Part shown: in pieces, positions 43,886 through 53,865 of the stretch
Position numbering within the stretch: the stretch's first letter is position 1
How the letters are laid out: the number at the start of each line of letters is the position of its first letter
Assembly (NCBI GenBank): GCA_026414765.1
Contig: JAOAIJ010000052.1
Span: 97,135 to 161,134 of the forward strand
Length of the DNA stretch: 64,000 bases
Direction of reading: 5' to 3'
Source of the DNA: Clostridia bacterium
GTDB lineage: Bacteria; Bacillota; Clostridia; Acetivibrionales; DSM-27016
Notes under the pieces: generated by a model
What the model was told of the DNA's origin: nothing
The model's input: only the letters and a program-made list of their open reading frames with translations
Database searches by the model: none
Program-made: the position numbers and the translations under genes

Positions 43886-44872
43886 ATGGCAGTTTTGGTA
43901 ACGGGTGGTGCCGGGTATATAGGGAGCCATACAGTTGCTGAATTATTGAGTTCAGGTGAAGAGGTAGTTGTACTGGATAACTTGCAAAAAGGGCATAGAG
44001 AGGCAGTGGTTGGCGGTAAATTCTATCAGGGAGACCTCCGGGATGATGAATTCATGGATAAGATGTTTGGCGAAAATGATATTAAGGCAGTAGTACATTT
44101 CGCAGCAGATTCGCTTGTCGGGGAAAGTGTAGGAGAACCGCTCAAGTACTACAATAACAATGTTGTTTCTACTTTGAAACTACTGAATAAAATGAAAGAA
44201 CACGGTGTTAATAAGATAGTCTTTTCGTCGACGGCTGCTACCTATGGCGAGCCGGAAAATACTCCGATACTTGAAACAGACAGGACAGTTCCGACAAATC
44301 CCTACGGAGAGACCAAACTTACAGTTGAAAAAGCTTTAAAATGGGCAGATAATGCATATGGTATAAAATATACTTCTCTAAGATACTTTAATGCTGCAGG
44401 TGCTCATATGAGCGGCATTATAGGAGAAGATCACAACCCGGAAAGTCATTTGATCCCGATTGTTCTTCAAGTTGCTTTGGGAAAAAGAGAAGAAGTAAGC
44501 ATATTCGGTGATGACTACAATACACCGGATGGTACATGTATCAGGGACTATATACACGTTACCGATCTTGCCCAAGCTCACATTTTGGCATTAAAGAAGC
44601 TGGAATCCGGGGGAGATAGCAGAATTTATAACCTTGGTAATGGAAAAGGCTTCTCGGTAAAGGAAGTTGTTGAACTGGCACGAGAGGTGACAGGTAAAGA
44701 TATAAAAGCTGTGATTTCCGAAAGGCGGGCCGGCGATCCTGCTGTATTAGTGGCATCCTCGGAAAGGATACGAAAGGAACTTAACTGGCAGCCCAAATAT
44801 AATGATTTAAGAACGATTATTGAAACTGCATGGAATTGGCATAAAAACAACCCTGAAGGCTACAGAGACTGA
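43886..44872 (+). CDS. galE: UDP-glucose 4-epimerase
   Basis: A 328-residue SDR enzyme. The NAD-binding VLVTGGAGYIGSHTVAELL is at residues 3-21, and the catalytic Tyr-x-x-x-Lys lies in NPYGETKLTVEKA near residue 137. IRDYIHVTDLAQAHILAL is also characteristic. It interconverts UDP-galactose and UDP-glucose, completing the Leloir set with galT and galK. Its ribosome site AAGGAGGTG lies inside the end of galK. A strong hairpin follows. Confidence 0.97.
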   Translation: MAVLVTGGAGYIGSHTVAELLSSGEEVVVLDNLQKGHREAVVGGKFYQGDLRDDEFMDKMFGENDIKAVVHFAADSLVGESVGEPLKYYNNNVVSTLKLLNKMKEHGVNKIVFSSTAATYGEPENTPILETDRTVPTNPYGETKLTVEKALKWADNAYGIKYTSLRYFNAAGAHMSGIIGEDHNPESHLIPIVLQVALGKREEVSIFGDDYNTPDGTCIRDYIHVTDLAQAHILALKKLESGGDSRIYNLGNGKGFSVKEVVELAREVTGKDIKAVISERRAGDPAVLVASSERIRKELNWQPKYNDLRTIIETAWNWHKNNPEGYRD

Positions 44873-44881
44873 TAAATCTAT

Positions 44882-44922
44882 AAAAAGCTGTTATACTGGG
44901 CAAGCTTAGTATAATAGCTTTT
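44882..44922 (+). terminator. Terminator after the gal operon
   Basis: AAAAGCTGTTATACT and AGTATAATAGCTTTT form a long, slightly imperfect stem with an 11-base loop and a TTATTTTTG tail. Confidence 0.85.
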
Positions 44923-44981
44923 ATTTTTGATTTTACTGTGGTAAAATAGTCCAGATAAAACTATAAGGGGTTGTGCTAAAG

Positions 44982-45845
44982 ATGCTTCTTGCTGATGATT
45001 GGAAAGATTATGAGTTGATAGATACCGGCGGGGGAGAAAAGCTAGAACGCTGGGGTAAATACATATTAAGGCGCCCGGACCCGCAAGCCATATGGCCCAT
45101 ATTGGACAAGTCAGGCAAGTGGGATAAGGTCAGTGCACATTATCATAGAAGTAAGAGTGGTGGAGGCACTTGGGAATATAAAACAAAGATGCCTGAAAGA
45201 TGGATAGTTTCATATGGAGAGTTAAAGTTCCATGTTGAGCCTACCGGCTTCAAACACACTGGCTTATTCCCTGAACAAGCGGTAAACTGGAGATGGATTA
45301 TTGACAAAATCCGTTCTTCAAAAGATAAAGTAAAGGTTCTCAATCTGTTTGCATATACGGGTGGTGCAACAGTTGCTGCTGCATATGCCGGTGCTGAAGT
45401 ATGTCATGTGGATGCTTCAAAAGGAATGGTGGCAAGAGCCAAGGAGAATATACAGTTGTCAGGGCTGGCTGATAAACCTGTAAGGTTTATTACTGATGAC
45501 GTTATTAAGTTTGTTGAACGTGAAAAACGCAGGGGAAACTGCTACGAAGCAGTTATAATGGATCCGCCTTCGTATGGAAGAGGTCCGGGAGGGGAACTGT
45601 GGAAGATAGAAGATGAGCTTTATAAGCTTGTTACTCTTTGCATAGACATACTATGTCCCAGACCTGTATTCTTTCTCATAAATTCATATACAACAGGACT
45701 TGCACCAACAGTACTGAACAATATTCTTTCCCTGTCTATGAGCAGAAAATTTGGGGGAAGAGTTACCAGTGATGAAATAGGTTTGCCATCCACTTTATCG
45801 CAGTTAGTGCTGCCATGCGGTGCTTCAGGCAGATGGGAAGCATAA
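44982..45845 (+). CDS. Class I SAM-dependent methyltransferase, RlmI/RlmK-like
   Basis: A 287-residue protein. The SAM-binding motif VLNLFAYTGGATVAAAYAGA (residue ~113) and the substrate motif VIMDPPSYGRGPGG (~185) place it among rRNA or protein methyltransferases related to RlmI, with DPPSY typical of cytosine or guanine base methylation. A PUA domain is not obvious, so it is a short version. ATG 44982 is used (AAGGGG upstream at 11 bases); GTG 44973 is also possible. It lies 20 bases before an RluA-type gene, suggesting an RNA-modification pair. Confidence 0.85.
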   Translation: MLLADDWKDYELIDTGGGEKLERWGKYILRRPDPQAIWPILDKSGKWDKVSAHYHRSKSGGGTWEYKTKMPERWIVSYGELKFHVEPTGFKHTGLFPEQAVNWRWIIDKIRSSKDKVKVLNLFAYTGGATVAAAYAGAEVCHVDASKGMVARAKENIQLSGLADKPVRFITDDVIKFVEREKRRGNCYEAVIMDPPSYGRGPGGELWKIEDELYKLVTLCIDILCPRPVFFLINSYTTGLAPTVLNNILSLSMSRKFGGRVTSDEIGLPSTLSQLVLPCGASGRWEA

Positions 45846-45865
45846 GCGGGAGAGAGGTGCGTGGC

Positions 45866-46549
45866 ATGAACATAAAAATTATTTATGAAGATAATCATTT
45901 GCTTGTGGTTGAAAAACCGGTAAATATACTATCACAGGCTGATGAGACAGGGGATGCTGATTTGCTGACACTTCTGAAACAGGATGTCAAGGTCAGGTAT
46001 AGCAAACCCGGAGAGGTTTTTCTAGGTTTGGTTCACCGCTTGGACAGGCCTGTAGGTGGCGTTATGGTTTTTGCAAAAACCTCAAAAGCAGCTTCAAGGT
46101 TATCAGAACAGATACGGACAAGGAAATTCAAAAAGACCTATCTGGCTGCAATACATGGTGTACCTGAAAATGTAAGCAATCAGCTTGTGGATTATCTTAT
46201 TAAGGATGGTAAAACAAATACTGTAAGGGTGGTTGATAAATCACATAAGGAAGCAAAAGAGGCTGTTCTTGACTATCAAATTCTGGACAACACAGATGAC
46301 TTGAGTCTGGCCAGAATTAATCTGCATACAGGACGCCCTCATCAGATCCGTGTACAGTTTTCACATATCGGACACCCCTTATATGGTGACCAGAAATACG
46401 GTGCGGATAAGAACAAAGCAGGGCAGCAGATTGCCTTATGGTCGTACTCGATAGTCTTAAATCATCCGGTTCTTCGAACTGAAGTTGTGTTTAAATGTAC
46501 ACCTCCGGATGCTTTTCCGTGGAGTGTTTTTGGACTTGATGGGATTTGA
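45866..46549 (+). CDS. RluA family pseudouridine synthase
   Basis: A 227-residue enzyme without an S4 domain. The catalytic motif HRLDRPVGGVMVFAKTSKAA carries the invariant Asp near residue 61, and NLHTGRPHQIRVQFSHIGHP is the second family segment. It makes pseudouridine in rRNA or tRNA; which site cannot be told. ATG 45866 follows GAGAGGTG; the in-frame stretch upstream (from 45815) overlaps the methyltransferase gene and is not used. A small hairpin follows. Confidence 0.92.
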   Translation: MNIKIIYEDNHLLVVEKPVNILSQADETGDADLLTLLKQDVKVRYSKPGEVFLGLVHRLDRPVGGVMVFAKTSKAASRLSEQIRTRKFKKTYLAAIHGVPENVSNQLVDYLIKDGKTNTVRVVDKSHKEAKEAVLDYQILDNTDDLSLARINLHTGRPHQIRVQFSHIGHPLYGDQKYGADKNKAGQQIALWSYSIVLNHPVLRTEVVFKCTPPDAFPWSVFGLDGI

Positions 46550-46568
46550 TAAAATTTTATCAAGTTTT
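46546..46568 (+). terminator. Terminator after the RluA-type gene
   Basis: TTGATAAAATTTTATCAA palindrome followed by GTTTTT. The following stretch to 46792 has no other clear signal. Confidence 0.65.
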
Positions 46569-46792
46569 TATATTTATGATTTTCTGGCCGATTTTCTGGG
46601 TAACTATATTCTGTAATAGCAATACATTTTTGCAGCAATCGGTTTTGCAACTGTTTAGCTATAGAAAACTTGTCGTGTAAGCTGATTTTTTTACTGAGTC
46701 TTATGATATGTACTATTTAAAGAGCTTATCATACTACCGCAATAGGTTAATCTGGCAGGTCGGCATAACTGATTACATTGGAGGTGGATAAT

Positions 46793-48364
46793 ATGTGGCA
46801 ACAGTTACCGGTAAATATTTATCCAGCAGCAGTTATAGCAATTGTTCCATTGCTGTGGATATTTCTGGGTATGCTGAAATTCAAGCTTCCCGCATATAAA
46901 GTCAGCCTTATAGCAGTAGCAATTAGTATACTTCCGGCAGTGTTCATATGGAAAATGCCTTTGGTATACACGGCACAGTCATTGTTGGAAGGCATAATAC
47001 TGGGTTTTTGGCCCATACTATGGGTGGTTTTTTCTGCGGTATTTACATATAACCTTTCTGTACGAAGTGGGGCGATGGGAAAAATTAAGACAATGTTGTC
47101 AGGAATCTCTCCCGATAGAAGAATTCAAGCATTAATTCTCGCGTTTGGCTTTGGAGGGTTTCTTGAAGCTGCAGCAGGATTTGGCACTGCAGTTGCAATT
47201 CCGGCAGGAATATTGGCAGCATTGGGATTTGAACCATTATTTGCAGCAATAATTTGTCTGGTTGCAAATACAATACCTGTTGCTTTTGGGGCTGTCGGAA
47301 TACCGATAACTACTCTTGCAGAAGTGACAAAGCTTCCGGTAAATTCGTTGACGATTTATACTGCACTGCAGCTTCTGCCGTTTGTACTGATACTGCCTGC
47401 ATTTCTTGTTGTGCTTACAACAGGCAATCTGAAAGGTTTGAAAGGTGTAGGGGGAATATCTTTGGCCAGTGGTCTAGCGTTTGGTATGGGTCAAACGTTG
47501 ACTGCTTGGTTTATAGGACCCGAGCTGTCAGCTGTTATTGGTTCGCTTTGTGCCCTGGGCCTTTTAATTGTATGGATTAAACTTCTGCCTGTAAAAATTC
47601 CTTGGTATTTTCCGGGGGAGAATTGTAACAAAATAAAGACAACTCTGAATATTGATTTTGTTGAAGGACTAAAAGCCTGGAGCCCATATATACTGATACT
47701 TGTTCTCATACTTGTAACAAGAATGATTCCTTTCCTGGATTTCCTGAATCATTTTCCCTTTGAGCTAAAACAGCAGTTTTACTTTGGACCGGGCGGAAAA
47801 CCAATGTCATTTAAGCTTATCACAAACCCCGGGACTGTAATTGTTGTTTCGGCTCTGATAGGAGCAGCTTTTCAGGGGGTGCCGGTAAAAACAATGTTTA
47901 TTGTAGCGTGGGCTACTTTAAAACAGATAGCGAAGACCATAGCTACAGTGCTGTCCATAGTTTCTCTTGCTAAGATCATGGGATACAGCGGAATGATATC
48001 GTCTGTTGCTGCAGCACTGTCAAATATTACAGGAGGCTTTTTCCCGTTAATATCTCCATTGATAGGGGCACTGGGAACATTTATTACAGGCAGTGATACG
48101 TCAGCAAATGTACTTTTCGGAGAATTGCAAAAGCAGACCGCATTGCAGATAGATGCAAATCCTTCATGGATTGCTGCCGCAAACGCAAGCGGAGCTACAG
48201 CCGGAAAGATGATTTCACCACAGAGCATAGCAATAGCAACGACAGCAACAAATCTTTCCGGAAGTGAAGCGAAGATACTTTCAAAGACAATGAAATACGC
48301 TGCGGGCTTTGTAATACTACTTGGGATTTTTGTATATTCCATTAACTATTTCTTTATAAATTAA
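46793..48364 (+). CDS. lctP: L-lactate permease
   Basis: A 523-residue membrane protein of the LctP family, with about twelve helices. Family stretches include FGFGGFLEAAAGFGTAVAIP near residue 118, FGAVGIPITTLAEVTKLPVN near 165, and TGSDTSANVLFGELQKQTA near 438. It imports L-lactate, and also glycolate, with protons. The ATG at 46793 has GGAGGTGG upstream; an upstream TTG (46778) lies before that site and is unlikely. No lactate dehydrogenase or lactate regulator is adjacent. Confidence 0.95.
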   Translation: MWQQLPVNIYPAAVIAIVPLLWIFLGMLKFKLPAYKVSLIAVAISILPAVFIWKMPLVYTAQSLLEGIILGFWPILWVVFSAVFTYNLSVRSGAMGKIKTMLSGISPDRRIQALILAFGFGGFLEAAAGFGTAVAIPAGILAALGFEPLFAAIICLVANTIPVAFGAVGIPITTLAEVTKLPVNSLTIYTALQLLPFVLILPAFLVVLTTGNLKGLKGVGGISLASGLAFGMGQTLTAWFIGPELSAVIGSLCALGLLIVWIKLLPVKIPWYFPGENCNKIKTTLNIDFVEGLKAWSPYILILVLILVTRMIPFLDFLNHFPFELKQQFYFGPGGKPMSFKLITNPGTVIVVSALIGAAFQGVPVKTMFIVAWATLKQIAKTIATVLSIVSLAKIMGYSGMISSVAAALSNITGGFFPLISPLIGALGTFITGSDTSANVLFGELQKQTALQIDANPSWIAAANASGATAGKMISPQSIAIATTATNLSGSEAKILSKTMKYAAGFVILLGIFVYSINYFFIN

Positions 48365-48479
48365 AGTAAGAATTATGTACAAAAAAATAGACTTATTTAG
48401 TATAGTTTTATGGCTTAAAATGTTGCTGCTTATGGTATAGAATATAAGTTGATTAACATATATTTGCGGGGTCTTTCAA

Positions 48480-49838
48480 ATGAGTATAAAAGGATTATTC
48501 AGCAGCATTTATTTTAGCCATTCTCCGCTTACAAAAGCTGACTATCATAGGAGCAGAACTCTGTTTATTTTTGAAAATGTGACTGCTACGGGTATTTTTA
48601 CGCTCACAAGCGGCGCGTTTTTGGCAGGTTATGCAGAGTACCTGGGAGCAAATGATCAGTTTAATGGTATTATTGCCGCAGTCCCTGCCTTGTCAGGTGT
48701 AATTCAAGTGATTTCACCTATGATTTTTGAAAAACTGGCAAGGAGAAAGTTTCTAATATCTTTATTCTGTATAATTTTCAGGTTGCTGCTTGGTACAATG
48801 GTCTTTATACCTTTACTTGTAGAAAGTAAGCTTATGAGGCTGAGTCTCCTTTTTGGGATGTATCTTGCAGCGTACCTCATGGTTTCATTCATTTCGCCTG
48901 CTGCATCTAACTGGCTTATAAACCTTACACCTGAAAGTATGAGGGGCAGGTATTTCGGGCGAAAAGATTCATATGTGCTGGCTTTGACTACAGTTATTTC
49001 ACTTTTTATGGGCAAGATACTTGATATATATAAAAACAATGGAGATACGTACACCGGGTTCATACTGGTATTTGTGTTTGTTATCATCCTGGCAGTGACT
49101 AACTTTACAATTATTTCATCAATAAAAGAACCTGCTGTTTCTGTAAATAGAGTTCCGCTTAATATAAAGAGCGTACTTACAGTACCTTTGAAGGATACAA
49201 AGTTCAGAAAAATAGTTATGTTGTTTGTATTGTGGAATGTAGGCCTGCAGGTTGGCGGACCGTTTTTTGGGGTGTATCTGGTTACGGGCTTGAAGCTGAA
49301 ATATACTTATATTATGATCATGAGTATGCTTCAGGCAATCACCAGTGTGATACTTGTGAGGTACTGGGGAAAACTTGCTGATAAAAGATCCTGGACCTTT
49401 ACTACAAAAATGTCTATAGGTATTTTAGCTGTCTGCCATTGCATGTGGTTTTTTGTAAATCCGATAACGGCATATATTCTTGTTCCGGTTGGGTTTATTC
49501 TGGGGGGAGCAGCTTGGGCAGGCATAAATATATCACTTTTTAACATACAGTTTGCTTATTCGCCAGAAGAAGGAAGGACTGTCTACTTGGGTTTCAACGC
49601 AGCACTAGGTGGTATTGTGGGGTTTCTAACCGCCTTTTTCGGCTCATTTGTGGTAGGAAGCCTGGAGGGGCATGAACTCATGATATCCGGTTTTTCAATA
49701 GGAAATATGCAGGTTGTATTTGGGCTTTCAGGAATTTTCCTTTGTGGCTGTGTTGCATTTATACACCGTGTTTTAAGTGAAAATGGTAAGATTAGCGGAA
49801 AAAAGGATAAATATCAACATTCAGAAAAAATTTCATAA
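48480..49838 (+). CDS. MFS transporter
   Basis: A 452-residue protein with about twelve helices in the MFS arrangement. A loop 2-3 motif is degenerate (EKLARRKFLISLF), and GRYFGRKDSYVLALTTVIS follows helix 4. The C-terminal tail is charged (SGKKDKYQHSEKI). The substrate is unknown; families with this layout include sugar and drug exporters. The ribosome site is GCGGGG 8 bases before the start. It is not in an obvious operon; the T-box promoter of pheS lies immediately downstream. Confidence 0.85.
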   Translation: MSIKGLFSSIYFSHSPLTKADYHRSRTLFIFENVTATGIFTLTSGAFLAGYAEYLGANDQFNGIIAAVPALSGVIQVISPMIFEKLARRKFLISLFCIIFRLLLGTMVFIPLLVESKLMRLSLLFGMYLAAYLMVSFISPAASNWLINLTPESMRGRYFGRKDSYVLALTTVISLFMGKILDIYKNNGDTYTGFILVFVFVIILAVTNFTIISSIKEPAVSVNRVPLNIKSVLTVPLKDTKFRKIVMLFVLWNVGLQVGGPFFGVYLVTGLKLKYTYIMIMSMLQAITSVILVRYWGKLADKRSWTFTTKMSIGILAVCHCMWFFVNPITAYILVPVGFILGGAAWAGINISLFNIQFAYSPEEGRTVYLGFNAALGGIVGFLTAFFGSFVVGSLEGHELMISGFSIGNMQVVFGLSGIFLCGCVAFIHRVLSENGKISGKKDKYQHSEKIS

Positions 49839-49841
49839 GTG

Positions 49842-49870
49842 TTGTATGATATAAAGTTTTGTGGTATAAT
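49842..49870 (+). promoter_or_regulatory. Promoter of the pheST T-box transcript
   Basis: TTGTAT (49842-49847), 17 bases, TATAAT (49865-49870). Confidence 0.65.
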
Positions 49871-49904
49871 AATACAAATTAATTTACTTAAATGCTATGA
49901 AAGA

Positions 49905-50226
49905 GAAAAGTAGGCGTGGATTTTTTATTCAGAGAGAGGATACCTGAAAAGCTATATAATAATGTTTTTCCGGCTGAAAGTATTCTTGTAAAATGAAACG
50001 TTGAAGTTCCCTCTGGAGCTGCATCCTGAACATATTGAGGTTATGTTACAGACTTCCATATAGAGTAGGCGATGACGGAGCAAACCCGTTAAAGTAAGAG
50101 AATAATAACTCGACGTGTTTTTGAGTACGTTATTCTAGCAAGAGTTTACTGTATTATGCAGTGAAAATTTGGGTGGTACCGCGGAATGATAACTTTCGTC
50201 CCTTTTGGGATGAAAGTTTTTTTGTG
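49905..50226 (+). promoter_or_regulatory. T-box leader (phenylalanine) upstream of pheS
   Basis: The leader has AGAGAG and GGCTGAAAG elements of Stem I, the specifier region GAAGTTCCCTCTGGAGCTGC with UUC (Phe) at 50007-50009, the T-box GGGTGGTACCGCGG (50171-50184), and a terminator AACTTTCGTCCC / GGGATGAAAGTT with a T run (50191-50224). Uncharged tRNA-Phe binding to the specifier and to the T-box should favour the antiterminator and allow pheST transcription. Confidence 0.95.
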
Positions 50227-50285
50227 TTTTTGAATAAATAACCAATTATTTAAACAAAATTTTCATAGATAGGAGGAATCACAAA

Positions 50286-51305
50286 ATGAAAGATCAATTG
50301 AATAATATCAAAATCCAGGCAGAAAAAGAACTTTCAACAGTATCGGCAATGCAGGAACTTGAGAATATCAGGGTAAAGTATCTTGGAAAAAAAGGTGAGC
50401 TCACAGCCGTACTAAGGGGTATGGGTGCTCTGTCGGCAGAAGAAAGGCCTGTTATAGGGCAGTTGGCTAATGAAGTGAGAGCATATATTGAAGGTAAGAT
50501 AGATGAAAAAGAGTGTGATTTGGAATCAAAGGAAAAAGAGTTGAAATTTAAGCAGGAGGTAATAGATATTACCATGCCTGGTAAGAAAAAAGACTTCGGA
50601 AGAAAACATCCATTGACCCAGGTAATAGATGAAATCAAGGAAGTCTTCCTTGGTATGGGATACCAGATTGCAGAAGGACCGGAAGTGGAGCTTGATTATT
50701 TTAGCTTTGAAGCTATGAATATTCCTAAAAACCATCCTGCAAGAGATGTACAGGATACATTTTATATTGATGAAAATGTAGTACTGAGACCCCATACATC
50801 ACCGGTACAGGCAAGAGTGATGAAAACACAGAAACCTCCGATAAGAGTAATATGTCCCGGTAGAGTTTACCGTTCTGATGATGTAGATGCTACACATTCG
50901 CCTGTATTCCACCAGATTGAGGCACTGGTTATAGATAAAGGTGTAACTATGGGAGACCTGGTAGGTACTCTGCAGGTTTTTGCAAAGGCTCTTTTTGGAG
51001 AAAAGACAAAAATACGTTTAAGACCTCATCACTTTCCTTTTACCGAACCAAGCGCAGAAGTGGATGTATCCTGCTGGGGCTGTGGTGGAAAAGGCTGCAG
51101 GATATGTAAGGGCGAAGGCTGGGTAGAAATACTGGGAGCTGGTATGGTGAATCCAAAGGTTTTAAGAGAGTGTGGAATAGATCCTGATGAGTATAGTGGA
51201 TTTGCTTTTGGATTAGGCGTAGAGAGAGTAGCCATGTCAAGATTTAATATTGATGATATGAGGCTTCTGGTTGAAAATGATGTGCGTTTTCTTAAACAAT
51301 TCTAA
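50286..51305 (+). CDS. pheS: Phenylalanine--tRNA ligase, alpha subunit
   Basis: A 339-residue subunit with an N-terminal coiled coil (about 1-90) and the class II catalytic core: motif 1 [20 protein letters not shown], motif 2 [20 protein letters not shown], and motif 3 [20 protein letters not shown] near the C-terminus. It charges tRNA-Phe in an alpha2-beta2 enzyme with PheT. TAGGAGG lies upstream of the ATG. It is controlled by the T-box leader in front of it, and pheT follows 42 bases later. Confidence 0.98.
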   Translation: MKDQLNNIKIQAEKELSTVSAMQELENIRVKYLGKKGELTAVLRGMGALSAEERPVIGQLANEVRAYIEGKIDEKECDLESKEKELKFKQEVIDITMPGKKKDFGRKHPLTQVIDEIKEVFLGMGYQIAEGPEVELDYFSFEAMNIPKNHPARDVQDTFYIDENVVLRPHTSPVQARVMKTQKPPIRVICPGRVYRSDDVDATHSPVFHQIEALVIDKGVTMGDLVGTLQVFAKALFGEKTKIRLRPHHFPFTEPSAEVDVSCWGCGGKGCRICKGEGWVEILGAGMVNPKVLRECGIDPDEYSGFAFGLGVERVAMSRFNIDDMRLLVENDVRFLKQF

Positions 51306-51347
51306 TGCGACGCTAGGTTGCTGAATAAGATTGAAAGGAGTTTTATT

Positions 51348-53789
51348 ATGAAAATACCTTTGAGATGGTTGAGAGATTACGTTGATATAAATGTAACCCC
51401 CAAGGATTATGCGGATGCTATGACTATGTCGGGATCCAAGGTTGAGGGAGTTGAAAAGCAGGGGGAAGAGGTTATAAATGTAGTTGCCGGAAAAATAATA
51501 TCTCTTGAAAAGCACCCTGATGCAGACAAACTCCAGGTATCCAAGGTTGATATCGGGAGCGGAATCATTCAGGTGGTTACAGGTGCACAGAATATCAGTG
51601 TGGGAGATTTTATACCTGTTGCCCTTGATGGTGCTGAACTTCCGGGCGGGAAAAAAATTAAAAAAGGCAAGCTGAGGGGAATCGAGTCAAATGGAATGAT
51701 GTGTTCAGTCAATGAACTTGGCTATACAAAATATGATTTTCCTGACGCGGATGAGGATGGAATCTATATTCTGCCGGCAAAACTGATAAAAGAAAAGTAT
51801 GCGGATAAGAGTATACTTGGGATGGATATAAGGGAAGTTTTGGGAATAGATGATGATGTTGTAGAGTTTGAAATAACTCCAAACAGACCCGATTGTCTTA
51901 GTATAATAGGAATAGCCAGAGAAACAGCAGCAACTCTGGGAACAACCTTTAAGAAACCTGTCATAAGCGTTACGGAAGCAGGTGGTAATGTAAATGAGAT
52001 TGCAAGTGTTGAAATACGGGATGCAGACTTGTGCCCCAGGTATGCGGCGAGAATTATCAGAAATGTAAAAATCGGCGATTCACCGGAATGGATGAAGGAG
52101 AGGTTGAGAGCTGCTGGAATCAGGCCTATCAATAACATAGTAGATATAACAAACTATGTAATGCTGGAAATGGGTCAGCCTATGCATGCCTTCGATCTTG
52201 ACAATATCAAGGGTTCAAAGATTGTTGTCAGAAGAGCTGCGGAAGGTGAAACTATAGAAACTCTGGATGGTAGTGAGAGAAAGCTTCAAGCCGGTATGCT
52301 TGTTATTACAGATAGTGAAAGGCCTGTCGCAGTTGCAGGAGTTATGGGTGGCGGTAATTCTGAAGTTACAGATGCGACAACAAATATTCTTTTCGAATCT
52401 GCAAGCTTTAATGGTACATCAGTGAGAATAACTTCAAAGAAGCTTGGAATGCGGACCGAGGCCTCATCAAGGTTTGAAAAGGGTCTCGATGTAAATAATA
52501 CACTAAACGCTGTTAACAGAGCCGCTCAGCTTATTATTCAGTTAGGCGCGGGCGAGGTAGTGAGTGGTGTGATTGATTGCTACCCGGAAAAAGTAGAACC
52601 AAAGGTAATCAATCTTGAATGTGAGAAAATTAATGCTCTTCTTGGAACCGATGTTTCGAAGGAAGATATGGTAAAAATATTGAGAAGTGTTGATATTCAA
52701 GTGGATGAAGCCTTAAATAAGGTTACAGTGCCGACCTTCAGAATGGATATTCAAGAAATGGCTGATCTGGCAGAGGAAATAGCCAGATTCTACGGATATA
52801 ATACAATAAAGCCCACACTCATGCAGGGAAAAGAGACTTCAAGGGGAGTAAAAACCTTCAAACAGAAGATTGAAGACAGAATACGTGATACTATAACTGC
52901 TTCGGGGCTTTCCGAGATATATACCTACTCATTTACAAGTCCCGGTGTATTCGACAAAATCAACATTCCTGAGGGCAGCCCACTTAGAAATGCTGTTGTT
53001 ATTTCCAACCCTCTAGGAGTAGATTACAGCATAATGAGAACAACTACGATTCCTGACATGCTTGAAGTGCTATCGAGAAATTATAACAGAAGAATTGATG
53101 AAGCAAGGCTTTTTGAACTGTCATATACTTATTCAAAGAGCAAGCCCAGAGAAAACCAGATTGAGGGAATAGATGAAAGCAGCCTTCCTGATGAGATTGA
53201 AACACTTACCCTGGGTATGTACGGTAATGTAGACTTTTTTGATATCAAGGGTGTAATCGAAGGATTGCTTGGAGAACTCAAGATATCAGATTATGAGTTT
53301 ATCAGAGAAACAGAGAATCCAACATTCCATCCAGGAAGAACAGCTGTATTGGCTATAAACGGAGAGACTGCCGGTATATTCGGAGAAATACATCCGGATG
53401 TACTGGATAAATATGATATAGCAGCCAAGGCTTATGTCGGTATTATAGAAGTAGAAATGCTTATTAAAAATGCAGGTGAGAGTGCGCAGTATAAGCCGTT
53501 ACCCAAATATCCGGCTGTATCAAGGGATATAGCAATGCTGGTTAAGGATGAGGTTATGGTAAAACAGATAGAAGAAATAATAAAGCAGCGTGCCGGTAAG
53601 ATTCTTGAAAGCATCAAGCTGTTTGATGTATACAAAGGAAAGCAGATTCCCGACGGAATGAAGAGCGTAGCATACTCTGTCACCTTCAGAGCGGAAGACA
53701 GGACATTAACTGATGAAGATGTAAACAAAGCTATGGCTAAAGTGATTGACGGACTTAAAAACAACATAGATGCGCAATTAAGAGAGTAA
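51348..53789 (+). CDS. pheT: Phenylalanine--tRNA ligase, beta subunit
   Basis: A 813-residue subunit. The N-terminal tRNA-binding OB fold holds KHPDADKLQVSKVDIG near residue 55, the B3/B4 editing domain VVEFEITPNRPDCLSIIGIA near 170, B5 near 410-480, and the C-terminal FDX-ACB anticodon-binding domain YPAVSRDIAMLVKDEVMVKQ near 720. ATG 51348 is preceded by AAAGGAG and gives the standard N-terminus MKIPLRWLRDYVD; upstream in-frame codons from 51318 are not needed. Transcribed with pheS. Confidence 0.98.
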   Translation: MKIPLRWLRDYVDINVTPKDYADAMTMSGSKVEGVEKQGEEVINVVAGKIISLEKHPDADKLQVSKVDIGSGIIQVVTGAQNISVGDFIPVALDGAELPGGKKIKKGKLRGIESNGMMCSVNELGYTKYDFPDADEDGIYILPAKLIKEKYADKSILGMDIREVLGIDDDVVEFEITPNRPDCLSIIGIARETAATLGTTFKKPVISVTEAGGNVNEIASVEIRDADLCPRYAARIIRNVKIGDSPEWMKERLRAAGIRPINNIVDITNYVMLEMGQPMHAFDLDNIKGSKIVVRRAAEGETIETLDGSERKLQAGMLVITDSERPVAVAGVMGGGNSEVTDATTNILFESASFNGTSVRITSKKLGMRTEASSRFEKGLDVNNTLNAVNRAAQLIIQLGAGEVVSGVIDCYPEKVEPKVINLECEKINALLGTDVSKEDMVKILRSVDIQVDEALNKVTVPTFRMDIQEMADLAEEIARFYGYNTIKPTLMQGKETSRGVKTFKQKIEDRIRDTITASGLSEIYTYSFTSPGVFDKINIPEGSPLRNAVVISNPLGVDYSIMRTTTIPDMLEVLSRNYNRRIDEARLFELSYTYSKSKPRENQIEGIDESSLPDEIETLTLGMYGNVDFFDIKGVIEGLLGELKISDYEFIRETENPTFHPGRTAVLAINGETAGIFGEIHPDVLDKYDIAAKAYVGIIEVEMLIKNAGESAQYKPLPKYPAVSRDIAMLVKDEVMVKQIEEIIKQRAGKILESIKLFDVYKGKQIPDGMKSVAYSVTFRAEDRTLTDEDVNKAMAKVIDGLKNNIDAQLRE

Positions 53790-53865
53790 TATGTTATAAA
53801 GTGTAAAATGGTAGGTCTTGTAGGGTAAATATAAATTATTTTGTAGAATGGTAGGAGGGTTTAAA

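Noticed and set aside
47254..47580. Cys-rich plus-strand frame inside lctP
   Set aside because: It is an out-of-frame reading of the permease gene.
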